Shown: in pieces, positions 1 to 6,346 of the stretch
Layout: each line of letters starts with the position of its first letter
Position numbering within the stretch: position 1 is the stretch's first letter
NCBI GenBank assembly: GCA_013289195.1
Contig: JABDAI010000019.1
Location: 3,669 to 23,096, forward strand
Source of the DNA: Verrucomicrobiota bacterium
GTDB taxonomy: Bacteria; Verrucomicrobiota; Verrucomicrobiae; Opitutales; CG1-02-43-26
Direction: 5' to 3'
Length of the DNA stretch: 19,428 nt
Translations under genes and position numbers: made by a program
The notes under the pieces: generated by a model
The model's input: only the letters and a program-made list of their open reading frames with translations
Database searches by the model: none
Told to the model about the DNA's origin: nothing

Positions 1-900
1 CTGAAAATCATCCTGATACTGCTAGGTCTTTAAATAATGTTGGGGTAACTTACCAGGCGTTAGGAGGAGAGGAGAACATAAGAAAGGGACTAAAATATAA
101 GAAAGAGGCATTAAAAATGTACCAAGCATTATTGCTTAAAAATAATCCTGCTGTGGCTAGGTTATTAAATAATGTTGGGGGAGCGTACCAGGCGTTAGGA
201 GGAGAAGAGAATATTCGAAAGGGACTAAAGTATAAAGAAGAAGCACTAAAAATGCACCAAGTATTATTTCCTAAAAATCATCCTGCTGTAGCTATATCAT
301 TAAATAATGTAGGGGTGGCTTATCAAGCCTTAGGAGGGAAGGAGAATATTCTAAAATGCCTAGAGTATCAAAAAGAAGGACTTAAAATGCAGCAAGCATT
401 ATTTCCTGGCAATCTTCCTGATATCGCAAATTCATTAAATAGTATTGGAGAAGCTTGCGAGGCGTTAGGAGGAGAGGAAAACATAAGAAAAGGGCTAAAA
501 TATAAGAAAGAGGCACTAACAATGCGTCAAGCATTATTTTCTGAAAATCATCCTGATACTGCTAGGTCTTTAAATAATGTTGGGGTAACTTACCAGGCGT
601 TAGGAGGAGAGGAGAACATAAGAAAGGGACTAAAATATAAGAAAGAGGCATTAAAAATGTACCAGTCATTATTTTCTGAAAATCATCCTTATGTGGCTAT
701 ATCATTAAGTAATATTGGGAGATTGTACCTTGTCTTCGGGGGAAAGGAGGATATAAGAAAAGGGCTAAAATATAATGAAAAGGCGCTAAAAATATACCAA
801 GTATTATTTCCTGAAAATCATCGAAATGTGGCGGATTCATTAAATAATGTTGGGTTAGCTTATTATGCCTTGGAGGACACCTATAAAGGGCTTGAATATT
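1..900 (+). repeat. In-frame 135-bp TPR-coding tandem repeats of paralogue A
   Basis: Units start with Met or Ile codons at 117, 252, 387, 522, 657 and 792, exactly 135 bases apart (45 codons). Bases 1-124 are identical to bases 541-664, which is four units later. Other units are clearly diverged, so this copy is recent (duplication or gene conversion). The array extends out of the window on the left. Confidence 0.9.
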
Positions 901-1571
901 TTAAACAAGCTTATAGCATATCTCTTGCTTTAGGAGATTCTCAATGGATACAGATGCAATCCAACATAAAATCGTTACAACCCAATTTCCATATCGAAGC
1001 TGAGTTTGAAAAAATACTAGACAATGGGAAATGTCCAGGGGGTAATCAAATAGGATCAGAATGCAGGTGGATTATTAATTCGAGAGGAAAAATTGATGAT
1101 GACTTATTAGAATTAAAGGCGGTAATTCAAAGGAACGTTTTGAATAAAATAGTCGAATCCGTAGAGCCTTACAAATGGAGTTATCTTAAGTGGTTTTTGT
1201 ATGATCGGGAAGTCAAGGGATATGTAGAAGAGAGTTATTTAAAAAAGCAATTGAGGGAATTAGGGAATATAGGGGATAATATAGAAGTTGCGCAAATGTT
1301 GGCTTTCGAAGCAATCAATTTGGGTATAATGAAATCTAAGCAAAAGCCTTACTTAGTGGTGCAAGAATTTACTCGAAATAATCTTGAATTAGTTAAAAAA
1401 GTAGCAAAAGAACATCCCGAATTTTTTGTGGATGGATCGATAGTAGAAGCTTGTATCCAAGCGATACCCGAAGATGCAACATTTGCTGAACATGTATTAA
1501 CTCATGTGAAATATATGGGTATGGAATTTAGAAAAGAAAGAGACATTGAAATAATCGAAACATCCAAGTAA
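1..1571 (+). CDS. TPR-repeat protein of the NB-ARC/TPR family, 5' end outside the window (paralogue A)
   Basis: The reading frame is open from base 3, so the ATG at 117 is an internal repeat Met and the true start lies upstream. What is visible is one incomplete and about five complete 45-aa TPR units of kinesin-light-chain type (pattern NHPxxAxSLNNVGxAYxALGG), a last degenerate unit, then from about base 966 a C-terminal domain shared with three other genes here. That domain carries GSECRWI, LGIMKS, HPEFFVDGSIVEAC and VKYMGM. By analogy with paralogues B and C an NB-ARC ATPase probably precedes the TPRs outside the window; this is inference. TPRs of this type bind protein partners, but the ligand is unknown. 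The stop is TAA and the next gene starts 8 bases later without a visible Shine-Dalgarno sequence, suggesting co-transcription. Alternatively it is a stand-alone TPR protein. Confidence 0.85.
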   Translation, partial: ENHPDTARSLNNVGVTYQALGGEENIRKGLKYKKEALKMYQALLLKNNPAVARLLNNVGGAYQALGGEENIRKGLKYKEEALKMHQVLFPKNHPAVAISLNNVGVAYQALGGKENILKCLEYQKEGLKMQQALFPGNLPDIANSLNSIGEACEALGGEENIRKGLKYKKEALTMRQALFSENHPDTARSLNNVGVTYQALGGEENIRKGLKYKKEALKMYQSLFSENHPYVAISLSNIGRLYLVFGGKEDIRKGLKYNEKALKIYQVLFPENHRNVADSLNNVGLAYYALEDTYKGLEYFKQAYSISLALGDSQWIQMQSNIKSLQPNFHIEAEFEKILDNGKCPGGNQIGSECRWIINSRGKIDDDLLELKAVIQRNVLNKIVESVEPYKWSYLKWFLYDREVKGYVEESYLKKQLRELGNIGDNIEVAQMLAFEAINLGIMKSKQKPYLVVQEFTRNNLELVKKVAKEHPEFFVDGSIVEACIQAIPEDATFAEHVLTHVKYMGMEFRKERDIEIIETSK

Positions 1572-1579
1572 TCTAAAAA

Positions 1580-3127
1580 ATGTTAAAACAACTGATATCT
1601 AGAAATTACCATTTTGCCAAAAAAGATACTGCGCAAATATTGCATAGAGTTTTTACTGATTACAGAAAGGTAGGAAAGAAAAATCATTATTGTTTAGAAG
1701 TAAATAAAAGAAGAATAGGATTTTCTTTGAGATCCGACTATCAAAATAAAGATTGTAATGAGATTCTAAGGGCAAGTAAAAATAATAACCCCTATAAAAG
1801 CATAAAGCAATGGAATACTGTAAGTTACTTTTTGTTAATAGTAAGTATAATGGGATATATATTAGTCAATGGTAAAGCGAGTGCTGATGAAGAAGAAAAT
1901 GAAAACATAACAGATGGCAGTGATTTACAGTCATCAGAAAAACTCGATGGGGTGCCCAAAAAATTAATGGAAGGGCTTCCTGCACCAGTTGAGAATTATG
2001 TAGATTTTCAAAGTAAAAAAGAGCTTCTAGATGAAAAATTGAAGAATCAAGATATAGTGGTTATTAGCGGAGCCGGAGGAATGGGGAAAAGTACCTTAGC
2101 ACTGCAATATGCACATTGTAAGCAAAGAGAAATTGTACCAGTTATATGGATTAAAGGCACTCAGATAGAGGAAGAGTTTTTTCAACTCGCTAAAATTTTG
2201 AAAATACAAACGGATGATTTCGATTCTGAAATGATTAGAAATCTAGTTTATGGAGACTTAGAAATGCTTTTTGAAAGAAGATCGATATTATTCATCTTTG
2301 ATAACATTGAAAAAAAAGAAAAAATCGAGAAATATTTCATTAACCTACCCAATACAGCCAAAGTAATCATCACTGCCAGAAATGGGAATTTATTGGAAGG
2401 AATAACATCATTTCAACCATTTCATGTTAAAGGCTTTAAAACGAATGAAGCTATCTTTTATTTGAAAAAAAGTCTTAAAATAACTGAAGAAGAAGCTAAA
2501 AAAATAATCAATGTTGTTGGTGAATCCCCATTTAGGTTATCTAAAACCACAACTTATTTAAAAAAGCACAATCTAAAGAGTATTGATGAATTTTTACGAG
2601 AGTACGAAGAGAGTAAAAAAGGTCGAAAGCATGATTCTGAAATTTACCCTGAGGTAGAATTATTATTTCAAGATTTAAAAAAAGAATGTTACGAAGGTTG
2701 GCGATTACTGAAATATTTAGCCTATCTGGATGCAGAAGGAGTCTCAGTAGAATTTATCCAGAATATAATGGGCCAAACAGCAGATGAATTAGAGAAATCA
2801 GTAAATGACTTGAGAAAATTGTCTTTAATGAAGATCATGACGCAAAAAAATGAAACTTTACTTAAAGTAAGTCACAGAATTGTACAAGATGAAACAAAAC
2901 AAGCATTGATTAAAGAAGATGTAACGCAAGCATCAAAACTATTGGAAAAATTGATTAATGCATTGGATGAAGTATTTCCAGGAGTTAATGATAATCCAGA
3001 AAACTGGAAAGAAGCAAGTCAATGGATAAATCATGCAGAAATGCTGGTTGAAGAAGCAAAAAAAAATAGATTTACCTTTTTTAAAGCAAGAAGAGCTAAT
3101 ATCAAAAATAGGATCTTACCATTATGA
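1580..3127 (+). CDS. NB-ARC (STAND) ATPase with N-terminal export signal; first part of frameshifted paralogue B
   Basis: Residues 1-80 form a basic leader. A hydrophobic segment follows at about 81-96, then an AxA signal-peptidase-like site (K-A-S-A before D103-E-E). The NB-ARC domain has a P-loop GAGGMGKS at 164-171 (Lys170), Walker B ending in Asp241 (LFIFD), a sensor-like VIITAR and a GESPFRL segment in the GxP position. A winged-helix-like region follows, with VSHRIVQ where NLR-like proteins carry the MHD motif. These are the parts of an ATP-switched oligomerising STAND protein. No hydrolase or F-box precedes the ATPase, unlike paralogues C and D. The frame ends early because a run of nine A (3058-3066) shifts it; the homologous sequence continues without loss in the frame of the next ORF. 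Translation may be coupled to paralogue A, whose stop is 8 bases upstream. Confidence 0.85.
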   Translation: MLKQLISRNYHFAKKDTAQILHRVFTDYRKVGKKNHYCLEVNKRRIGFSLRSDYQNKDCNEILRASKNNNPYKSIKQWNTVSYFLLIVSIMGYILVNGKASADEEENENITDGSDLQSSEKLDGVPKKLMEGLPAPVENYVDFQSKKELLDEKLKNQDIVVISGAGGMGKSTLALQYAHCKQREIVPVIWIKGTQIEEEFFQLAKILKIQTDDFDSEMIRNLVYGDLEMLFERRSILFIFDNIEKKEKIEKYFINLPNTAKVIITARNGNLLEGITSFQPFHVKGFKTNEAIFYLKKSLKITEEEAKKIINVVGESPFRLSKTTTYLKKHNLKSIDEFLREYEESKKGRKHDSEIYPEVELLFQDLKKECYEGWRLLKYLAYLDAEGVSVEFIQNIMGQTADELEKSVNDLRKLSLMKIMTQKNETLLKVSHRIVQDETKQALIKEDVTQASKLLEKLINALDEVFPGVNDNPENWKEASQWINHAEMLVEEAKKNRFTFFKARRANIKNRILPL

Positions 3128-4766
3128 GGTGAAAAATAACTATCAGGAAGCAATTAGTTATTGGCAACAATTGTTAGATTATCAAAAGAATATTAACCCA
3201 GGAAATAATGCAAATGTTCCAAGGTTATACAATAAAATAGGCTGGGCTTATCGACGATTGGAAGGGAAAGAAAATCTTAAAAAGGCATTAAGTGATTTAG
3301 AAACAGCTCTAACAATGAATAAAGCGCTTTTTCCTGGAAATCATGAAGAGACAGCTATTTCATTAAGCCATATAGGATCGGTTTATGCAGCATTAGGAGG
3401 AGAAGCGCATTTAAAAAAAGGAAAAGAATATAAAAAGGAAGCGCTTAAAATGAGACAAGCGCTTTTTCCTGGGAATCATAAAGTAGTAGCAGATACATTA
3501 AATTATTTAGGTTATCTTTATCAAGAATTGGGAGGAGAAGAAAATTTAAATAAAGCATTAAAATATGAAAATAGAGCGCTAAAAATGAGACGAGCTCTCT
3601 TTGATAAAAACGATCGCGAATGTGATATAGCGATTTCATTAAATCGTATAGGATCTACATATTTAGCATTAGGGGGAGATAAAAATATACAGGAAGGATT
3701 AAGCTATTCACAGCACGCTTTAGACATAAGGAAAGAAATTCTTCCAAACAATCATCGAGATTTAGCAGTTTCATTCGATCAGGTGGGATGGACTTATACT
3801 CAACTGCAAGGGAAAGAAAATGTGGAAAAAGGATTGAATTTATTAAAAGATGCTTTGAAAATACGAAAAAAAATTTTTGTTCCATGGCATCCTGATATAG
3901 AGACTTCATTAAATCATATAGGTAATGCTTATATAAAATTGGGAGAAAAAGAAAATATACTTAAAGGTTTGAAATATCAAGAAAAAGCTTTGAAAATAAG
4001 GCAAATTCTTTTTTTTAGTAACCACATAGATGTAGCTCGTTCTTTGCAAGAGATAGGTCAGATTTATCAAACCTTAGGAGACGAAAGTAAAAATCTAGAA
4101 TATATGAAACAAGCTTACGGCATTTATTCTGATGTCTTTGATGAAAATCATGACGAAGCACGAAATGCAAAAGCGAAGATAGAATCATTACAACCTCATT
4201 TTTTCACTAATCAAGAATACAACTTAACTTTACAATACCAAGATTGTTTAGGTGGCAATAAAGTAGGATCGGAATGTCGATGGATTATTGCTTCACAAAG
4301 AGAAATCAAAGAAAATTTAATAATATTGAAACAAAAACTTCAAAAAGATATTTTAAATAATATTGTTCAAGCAGTAGATGATTATGGATGGAGTAGCTTG
4401 GGTATCAATGGTGATTGGGGAGTCAAGGGATATACAGAGAAGAGGTATCTTAGGAGACAATTAGAAAGAGTAAAAAATCAAGACTATAATATAGAACTTG
4501 CGCAAATGCTGTGTTTTGAAGCGATGAATTTAGGAATAATGAAATCTAGAAAAAAACCTTATGAAGTTGTAGAATGTTTTACACAAGAAAATTTAGAATT
4601 AGTGAAAAAGATAGCTATAGAACATCCGGAGTTTTTTGTAGATGGATCGATCGTGGAAGCTTGTATTAGAGCTATGCCGAATGATAAATCCTTTGAAGAA
4701 CATCTATTAAAACATGTGAAATATATGGGAATGGAAGAAAGAAAAGCACAACAAGAAGCTGCATAA
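3033..4766 (+). CDS. TPR array and conserved C-terminal domain; second part of frameshifted paralogue B
   Basis: The ATG at 3033 is probably not a real start. Homology to paralogue C (its segment around GHAKILIKETEK and KVGSYYYH) crosses from the upstream ORF into this one at the A-run 3058-3066. Removing a single A joins both into one protein of about 1060 aa. The product has about seven diverged TPR units of 42-47 aa (e.g. NHEETAISLSHIGSVYAALGG, MRQALFPGNHK) and then the family C-terminal domain from about 4180: CLGGNKVGSECRWI, GVKGYTEKRYL, AQMLCFEAMNLGIMKS, HPEFFVDGSIVEACIRAMP and VKYMGMEERK. Unlike the arrays of A and C, its units are not near-identical in DNA, so this array is old. It could be a separately expressed TPR protein, but I see no Shine-Dalgarno sequence for an internal start. 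Confidence 0.75.
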   Translation: MQKCWLKKQKKIDLPFLKQEELISKIGSYHYEVKNNYQEAISYWQQLLDYQKNINPGNNANVPRLYNKIGWAYRRLEGKENLKKALSDLETALTMNKALFPGNHEETAISLSHIGSVYAALGGEAHLKKGKEYKKEALKMRQALFPGNHKVVADTLNYLGYLYQELGGEENLNKALKYENRALKMRRALFDKNDRECDIAISLNRIGSTYLALGGDKNIQEGLSYSQHALDIRKEILPNNHRDLAVSFDQVGWTYTQLQGKENVEKGLNLLKDALKIRKKIFVPWHPDIETSLNHIGNAYIKLGEKENILKGLKYQEKALKIRQILFFSNHIDVARSLQEIGQIYQTLGDESKNLEYMKQAYGIYSDVFDENHDEARNAKAKIESLQPHFFTNQEYNLTLQYQDCLGGNKVGSECRWIIASQREIKENLIILKQKLQKDILNNIVQAVDDYGWSSLGINGDWGVKGYTEKRYLRRQLERVKNQDYNIELAQMLCFEAMNLGIMKSRKKPYEVVECFTQENLELVKKIAIEHPEFFVDGSIVEACIRAMPNDKSFEEHLLKHVKYMGMEERKAQQEAA

Positions 4767-4819
4767 TTCGATCTGCAGTTGGCTTAAAATAGGCGAATGA
4801 AGCTCATTTTAAATGAAAC

Positions 4820-4843
4820 CTAGACATAAGATTTATTGTAAGT
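4820..4843 (+). repeat. Family 3'-flank element, copy after paralogue B
   Basis: The sequence CTAGACATAAG followed by ATTTATTGTAAGT lies 54 bases after the stop of paralogue B. Close matches lie about 50 bases after the stops of paralogues C and D. A short TGTAA/TTACA inverted repeat follows here, too weak to call a terminator. Confidence 0.6.
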
Positions 4844-4930
4844 CGTTTACATTAAGCAAGTTACTAATATTTCGTTGAAAAAAAGATAAATGATTTTCAT
4901 TTAACTAGAATTCGATCATAAGAAAAGTTC

Positions 4931-5043
4931 TTATTTTCATTTTGAAAATTAATAATACTTTTATTATCGTTTTTGACTGTTTTTGAAAATTAGGAGAATT
5001 TTTATTTTCATTTCGATAATAAAACCGGCTTTTATTATCGTTT
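4931..5043 (+). repeat. Two 42-bp direct repeats, offset 71 bp, upstream of the fic gene
   Basis: Bases 4931-4972 and 5002-5043 match at about 34 of 42 positions, beginning TTATTTTCATTT and ending TTTTATTATCGTTT. Each holds an operator-like inverted repeat; the one in the first copy (4943-4969) is degraded, about 7 of 11 arm bases matching. The intergenic stretch before it (4844-4930) shows nothing recognisable. Confidence 0.7.
5014..5040. promoter_or_regulatory. Operator-like perfect inverted repeat upstream of fic (centre 5027)
   Basis: CGATAATAAAA, a five-base spacer ccggc, and the exact reverse complement TTTTATTATCG: 11-bp perfect arms. It lies 62 bp before the fic ATG. No T-run follows and no gene ends nearby, so an operator is more likely than a terminator. 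The ATTATCG half-site recurs at 4963-4969 and 5092-5098. Confidence 0.65.
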
Positions 5044-5067
5044 CGCTATGAAATCGATAATTAAGTA

Positions 5068-5103
5068 TTGACTTGATTTTTGTTTTTAACCATTATCGAA
5101 TAA
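5068..5103 (+). promoter_or_regulatory. Candidate sigma70-type promoter of fic, probably leaderless
   Basis: TTGACT (5068-5073), a 17-bp spacer and CATTAT (5091-5096) give a plausible -35/-10 pair. A start about seven bases downstream falls on the A of the ATG at 5103, implying a leaderless mRNA; this fits the lack of a Shine-Dalgarno sequence. This is inference from the sequence only. Confidence 0.45.
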
Positions 5104-5106
5104 TGG
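5090..5106. promoter_or_regulatory. Operator-like inverted repeat overlapping the fic start codon (centre 5098)
   Basis: CCATTAT, three bases cga, ATAATGG: 7-bp perfect arms. It covers the proposed -10 element and the ATG at 5103, so bound protein would block both transcription and initiation. Its centre is exactly 71 bp from that of the 5014-5040 palindrome. Confidence 0.6.
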
Positions 5107-6260
5107 ACCATGAAACAATTCACCCATCTGGGACTTGGATTCAAACATTAGAAGGCTATAAGGCGTTTAATCCAAATAAACTTCCGCCAAAAATTGATTG
5201 GACACCAGAGCTTGTACGGTCTCTTTCTCAAGCAGATCTGGCTTTGGGACGTTTAGCTGGAGAAGGTATAATGCTGCCAAATCCTCATATTTTATTACGG
5301 CCATTTATTAAGCGAGAAGCAGTGTTTTCAAGTAAGATTGAGGGGACACAGGCAACGCTTGGTGAAATACTCGCTGTAGAAGCCGGTATAAAAGTTAATC
5401 GAAGTCCCGACGATTTAAAAGAGGTTAACAATTATGTCTCTGCTTTAGAATATGGCATAAAACGGTTAAAAACTCTTCCCTTATCACTCCGTTTAGTATG
5501 TGAACTACATGAAAAGCTTTTGACAGGAGTTCGAGGAGAGCATGGAACACCTGGAGCATTTAGAATATCTCAAAATTGGATTGGTAGGTCGGGTTGCACA
5601 CTATCCGAAGCTTCATATGTCCCGCCACACCCTCAAGAAATGAAGGAACTTCTTGGAGACTGGGAAATTTTTCTCCACGATAGATCACTTCCCGCACTCA
5701 TTCAAACTGCTATCATGCATTATCAATTTGAAGCGATCCATCCTTTTATAGATGGAAATGGACGGGTTGGTCGATTAATGATCACGTTATTTTTATGTGA
5801 ACGTAATATTCTACCGGTTCCTCTTTTATATTTAAGTGCCTTTTTTGAAGCAACACGCCAAGATTACTATCAAAAACTAAAAAATGTATCAAATCAATCT
5901 GATTGGAATGAATGGCTTTTGTATTTTTTAACTGGCATACATAGGCAATCAGAAGATGCTTTAAGTCGTACTGCTAGAATTAATCAACTTTTATTGTCGT
6001 GGAAAAAAGAATTGATAGGAACACGATCCAAGCTATCCACCTTGGCTATTGATTTAATAGGATCGAATCCCTTTCTTACAGCAAAAGAATTAGAAAAAAA
6101 GTTTCAAGTTTCATTTACTACTGCGATGAGGGCAATTGAACACCTGCAAGAAAAAAACATTCTAGTCCTTGTTCAAGGAGATCAAAGAAATCGTGTGTAT
6201 TGTGCCAAAGAAATATTAGATATTTTAGAAGAGCCAGCAACCCTTGCTTTCAAAATTTAA
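5103..6260 (+). CDS. Fic-family protein (AMP-transferase) with C-terminal winged helix
   Basis: A 385-aa COG3177-type Fic protein. Residues 17-60 look like Fic_N. Residues 76-81 (SSKIEG) match the class II inhibitory helix motif (S/T)xxxE(G/N), with Glu80 expected to block productive ATP binding, so the enzyme is probably autoinhibited. The catalytic loop HPFIDGNGRVGR is at 213-224 with catalytic His213 and all canonical residues present. Known family members transfer AMP from ATP to hydroxyl side chains of target proteins; the target here is unknown. The C-terminus (about 315-350, TAKELEKKFQVSFTTAMRAI) is a winged helix-turn-helix, which could bind the palindromes upstream and give autoregulation (inference). 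I chose the ATG at 5103 over the in-frame TTG at 5073: it overlaps the operator and fits the promoter, and the extra ten residues add nothing typical of the family. The gene lies between two TPR/NB-ARC paralogues. Confidence 0.93.
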   Translation: MDHETIHPSGTWIQTLEGYKAFNPNKLPPKIDWTPELVRSLSQADLALGRLAGEGIMLPNPHILLRPFIKREAVFSSKIEGTQATLGEILAVEAGIKVNRSPDDLKEVNNYVSALEYGIKRLKTLPLSLRLVCELHEKLLTGVRGEHGTPGAFRISQNWIGRSGCTLSEASYVPPHPQEMKELLGDWEIFLHDRSLPALIQTAIMHYQFEAIHPFIDGNGRVGRLMITLFLCERNILPVPLLYLSAFFEATRQDYYQKLKNVSNQSDWNEWLLYFLTGIHRQSEDALSRTARINQLLLSWKKELIGTRSKLSTLAIDLIGSNPFLTAKELEKKFQVSFTTAMRAIEHLQEKNILVLVQGDQRNRVYCAKEILDILEEPATLAFKI

Positions 6261-6346
6261 ATAAAATGGCGAAGCTGAATTCAATTTTGAAGTGCAGCGT
6301 AAAAAATAGCGGTATTGAAAAATAACCTTAAATATAATTCAAGAAA

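Noticed and set aside
3445..3909. Antisense frames in paralogue B
   Set aside because: They lie opposite a well-supported TPR coding region and look like frame shadows.
5014..5040. Rho-independent terminator for paralogue B
   Set aside because: It lies about 250 bp past the stop, the stem is AT-rich with no following T-run, and the same half-site recurs near the fic start.
5073..5102. TTG at 5073 as the start of the fic gene
   Set aside because: It adds ten residues with no family similarity and lies upstream of the likely transcription start; the ATG at 5103 fits promoter, operator and family.
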